DNA of 64,000 bases from JALHST01 sp963798435 (GTDB lineage: Bacteria > Bacteroidota > Bacteroidia > Flavobacteriales > Flavobacteriaceae): positions 434,001-498,000 of the forward strand of contig CAWCTF010000008.1 in assembly GCA_963798435.1 (NCBI GenBank), in the 5' to 3' direction. Of the stretch, positions 63,701 to 64,000 are shown one piece after another. Position numbers and translations under genes: made by a program. The notes below the pieces were generated by a model. That model worked only from the letters and a program-made list of their open reading frames with translations, made no database searches and was not told the origin of the DNA. Numbering within the stretch: position 1 is the stretch's first letter; each line of letters begins with the position of its first letter.

Positions 63701-64000
63701 AGATCTCTTGGTGGAGAAAACCGCAGTAAACCGGAACCCCTTGGTGGGCGGTGAGGTGACGTTCACCATTCGGGTCACGAACCAATCGGGAATAGCCGAA
63801 CCCATCAACAATATTATCATCGAGGACGCAAATCTAGTAGCGCCATCGACCGATTTTGTCTATGTCCCGAATTCAGCAGTAGCCGATATGGGTGCCTATG
63901 ATGACCAAACGGCACTCTGGACGATCCCCACTCTGGCCCAAGGGCAGGTGGCAACCCTGAGTATTACCGTACAAGTGCCGACTGAAGGTATTTTTTCAAA
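60735..64000 (+). pseudogene. Giant Calx-beta / DUF11 surface protein, two frameshifts, 3' end outside window
   Basis: The ATG at 60735 starts a signal-like N-terminus (TALLGIFLLLGMNSYGQ). Calx-beta repeats follow, each ending near TINNDDS and restarting with DEGNSG or NEGNSG, spaced about 110-120 residues. The frame breaks near 60891-60898 (family continuation TTQLIFTVS is one frame away) and breaks back near 61835, where removing one base gives NPSAGMVIGTASAIGTI. From 61851 the original frame is open to the window end. It passes through Ig-like (PKD/SprB-like) modules (TTSYYVEATQNSC), a Ca-binding-like Asp-rich tract (DTDDDGDGLLGG, DTDGDGIDD) near 63050-63250, and then DUF11 repeats (VTKTANKPSVAVGEQVTFTV). 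It is a probable secreted adhesin, perhaps a T9SS cargo with its sorting domain beyond the window. Confidence 0.82.

Overview
The window reads as the chromosome of a marine-type member of the Flavobacteriaceae (Bacteroidota). The lineage markers are SprA (type IX secretion and gliding), a PorP/SprF-like outer membrane protein, the cyoE-cox3-cox3-cox4-SCO1-DUF420 block, DUF6090 and DUF2490 proteins, an XRE regulator of flavobacterial type, and several promoters with the Bacteroidota -7 element TAnnTTTG. The genus cannot be fixed from the sequence alone.

Layout. 1-5.5 kb: a sugar/alpha-glucoside locus (end of an MFS transporter, a GH15 hydrolase, a fused trehalose-6-phosphate synthase/phosphatase). 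5.6-17.8 kb: housekeeping genes (maeB, ruvA, the giant sprA, gcvH, VanZ-like, TonB), with a heptanucleotide repeat array directly in front of ruvA. 17.8-24.1 kb: a metallo-hydrolase divergent from a respiratory block (haem O synthase, oxidase subunits III and IV, SCO copper proteins, DUF420). 24.2-28.0 kb: two MacB-type permeases and a membrane fusion protein with no ATPase beside them. 28.2-35.1 kb: accessory genes (polysaccharide deacetylase, NTF2-like, DUF4256, SIMPL, DUF6090, DUF2490, VOC, DoxX, MmcQ/YjbR).

35.3-40.9 kb is the most unusual part. Two divergent small regulators face each other across an AT-rich region with an inverted repeat. Then come two tiny ORFs missing from ordinary gene calls; one is a 46-residue peptide with a double-glycine leader. 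They are followed by a hairpin, an exported CarboxypepD_reg-like protein, and a 631-residue protein that joins an N-terminal class I isoprenoid-synthase-like domain (DDVKD) to a C-terminal squalene-cyclase-like toroid with a DIDD (class II DxDD) motif. The last gene overlaps it and encodes a PqqD-like plus M50 zinc membrane protease. I read this as a candidate ribosomal-peptide/terpenoid hybrid cluster of unknown product.

41.4-47.2 kb: a complete MacB-type export set (ATPase, two permeases, membrane fusion protein, TolC) ending in a strong terminator. 47.3-60.6 kb: tsaB, a hypothetical exported protein, MscS, a YyaL-like protein, dodecin, an NfuA-like Fe-S scaffold with a doubled N-domain, PorP-like, a VWA lipoprotein, a LytS/LytTR two-component pair, gamma carbonic anhydrase, a roughly 440 bp heptanucleotide array, and fabD. 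60.7-64.0 kb: a giant Calx-beta/DUF11 surface protein running off the end.

Six clear reading-frame breaks fall between 31 and 62 kb and none in the first 31 kb. They may be assembly errors or real decay, and the affected genes are marked.
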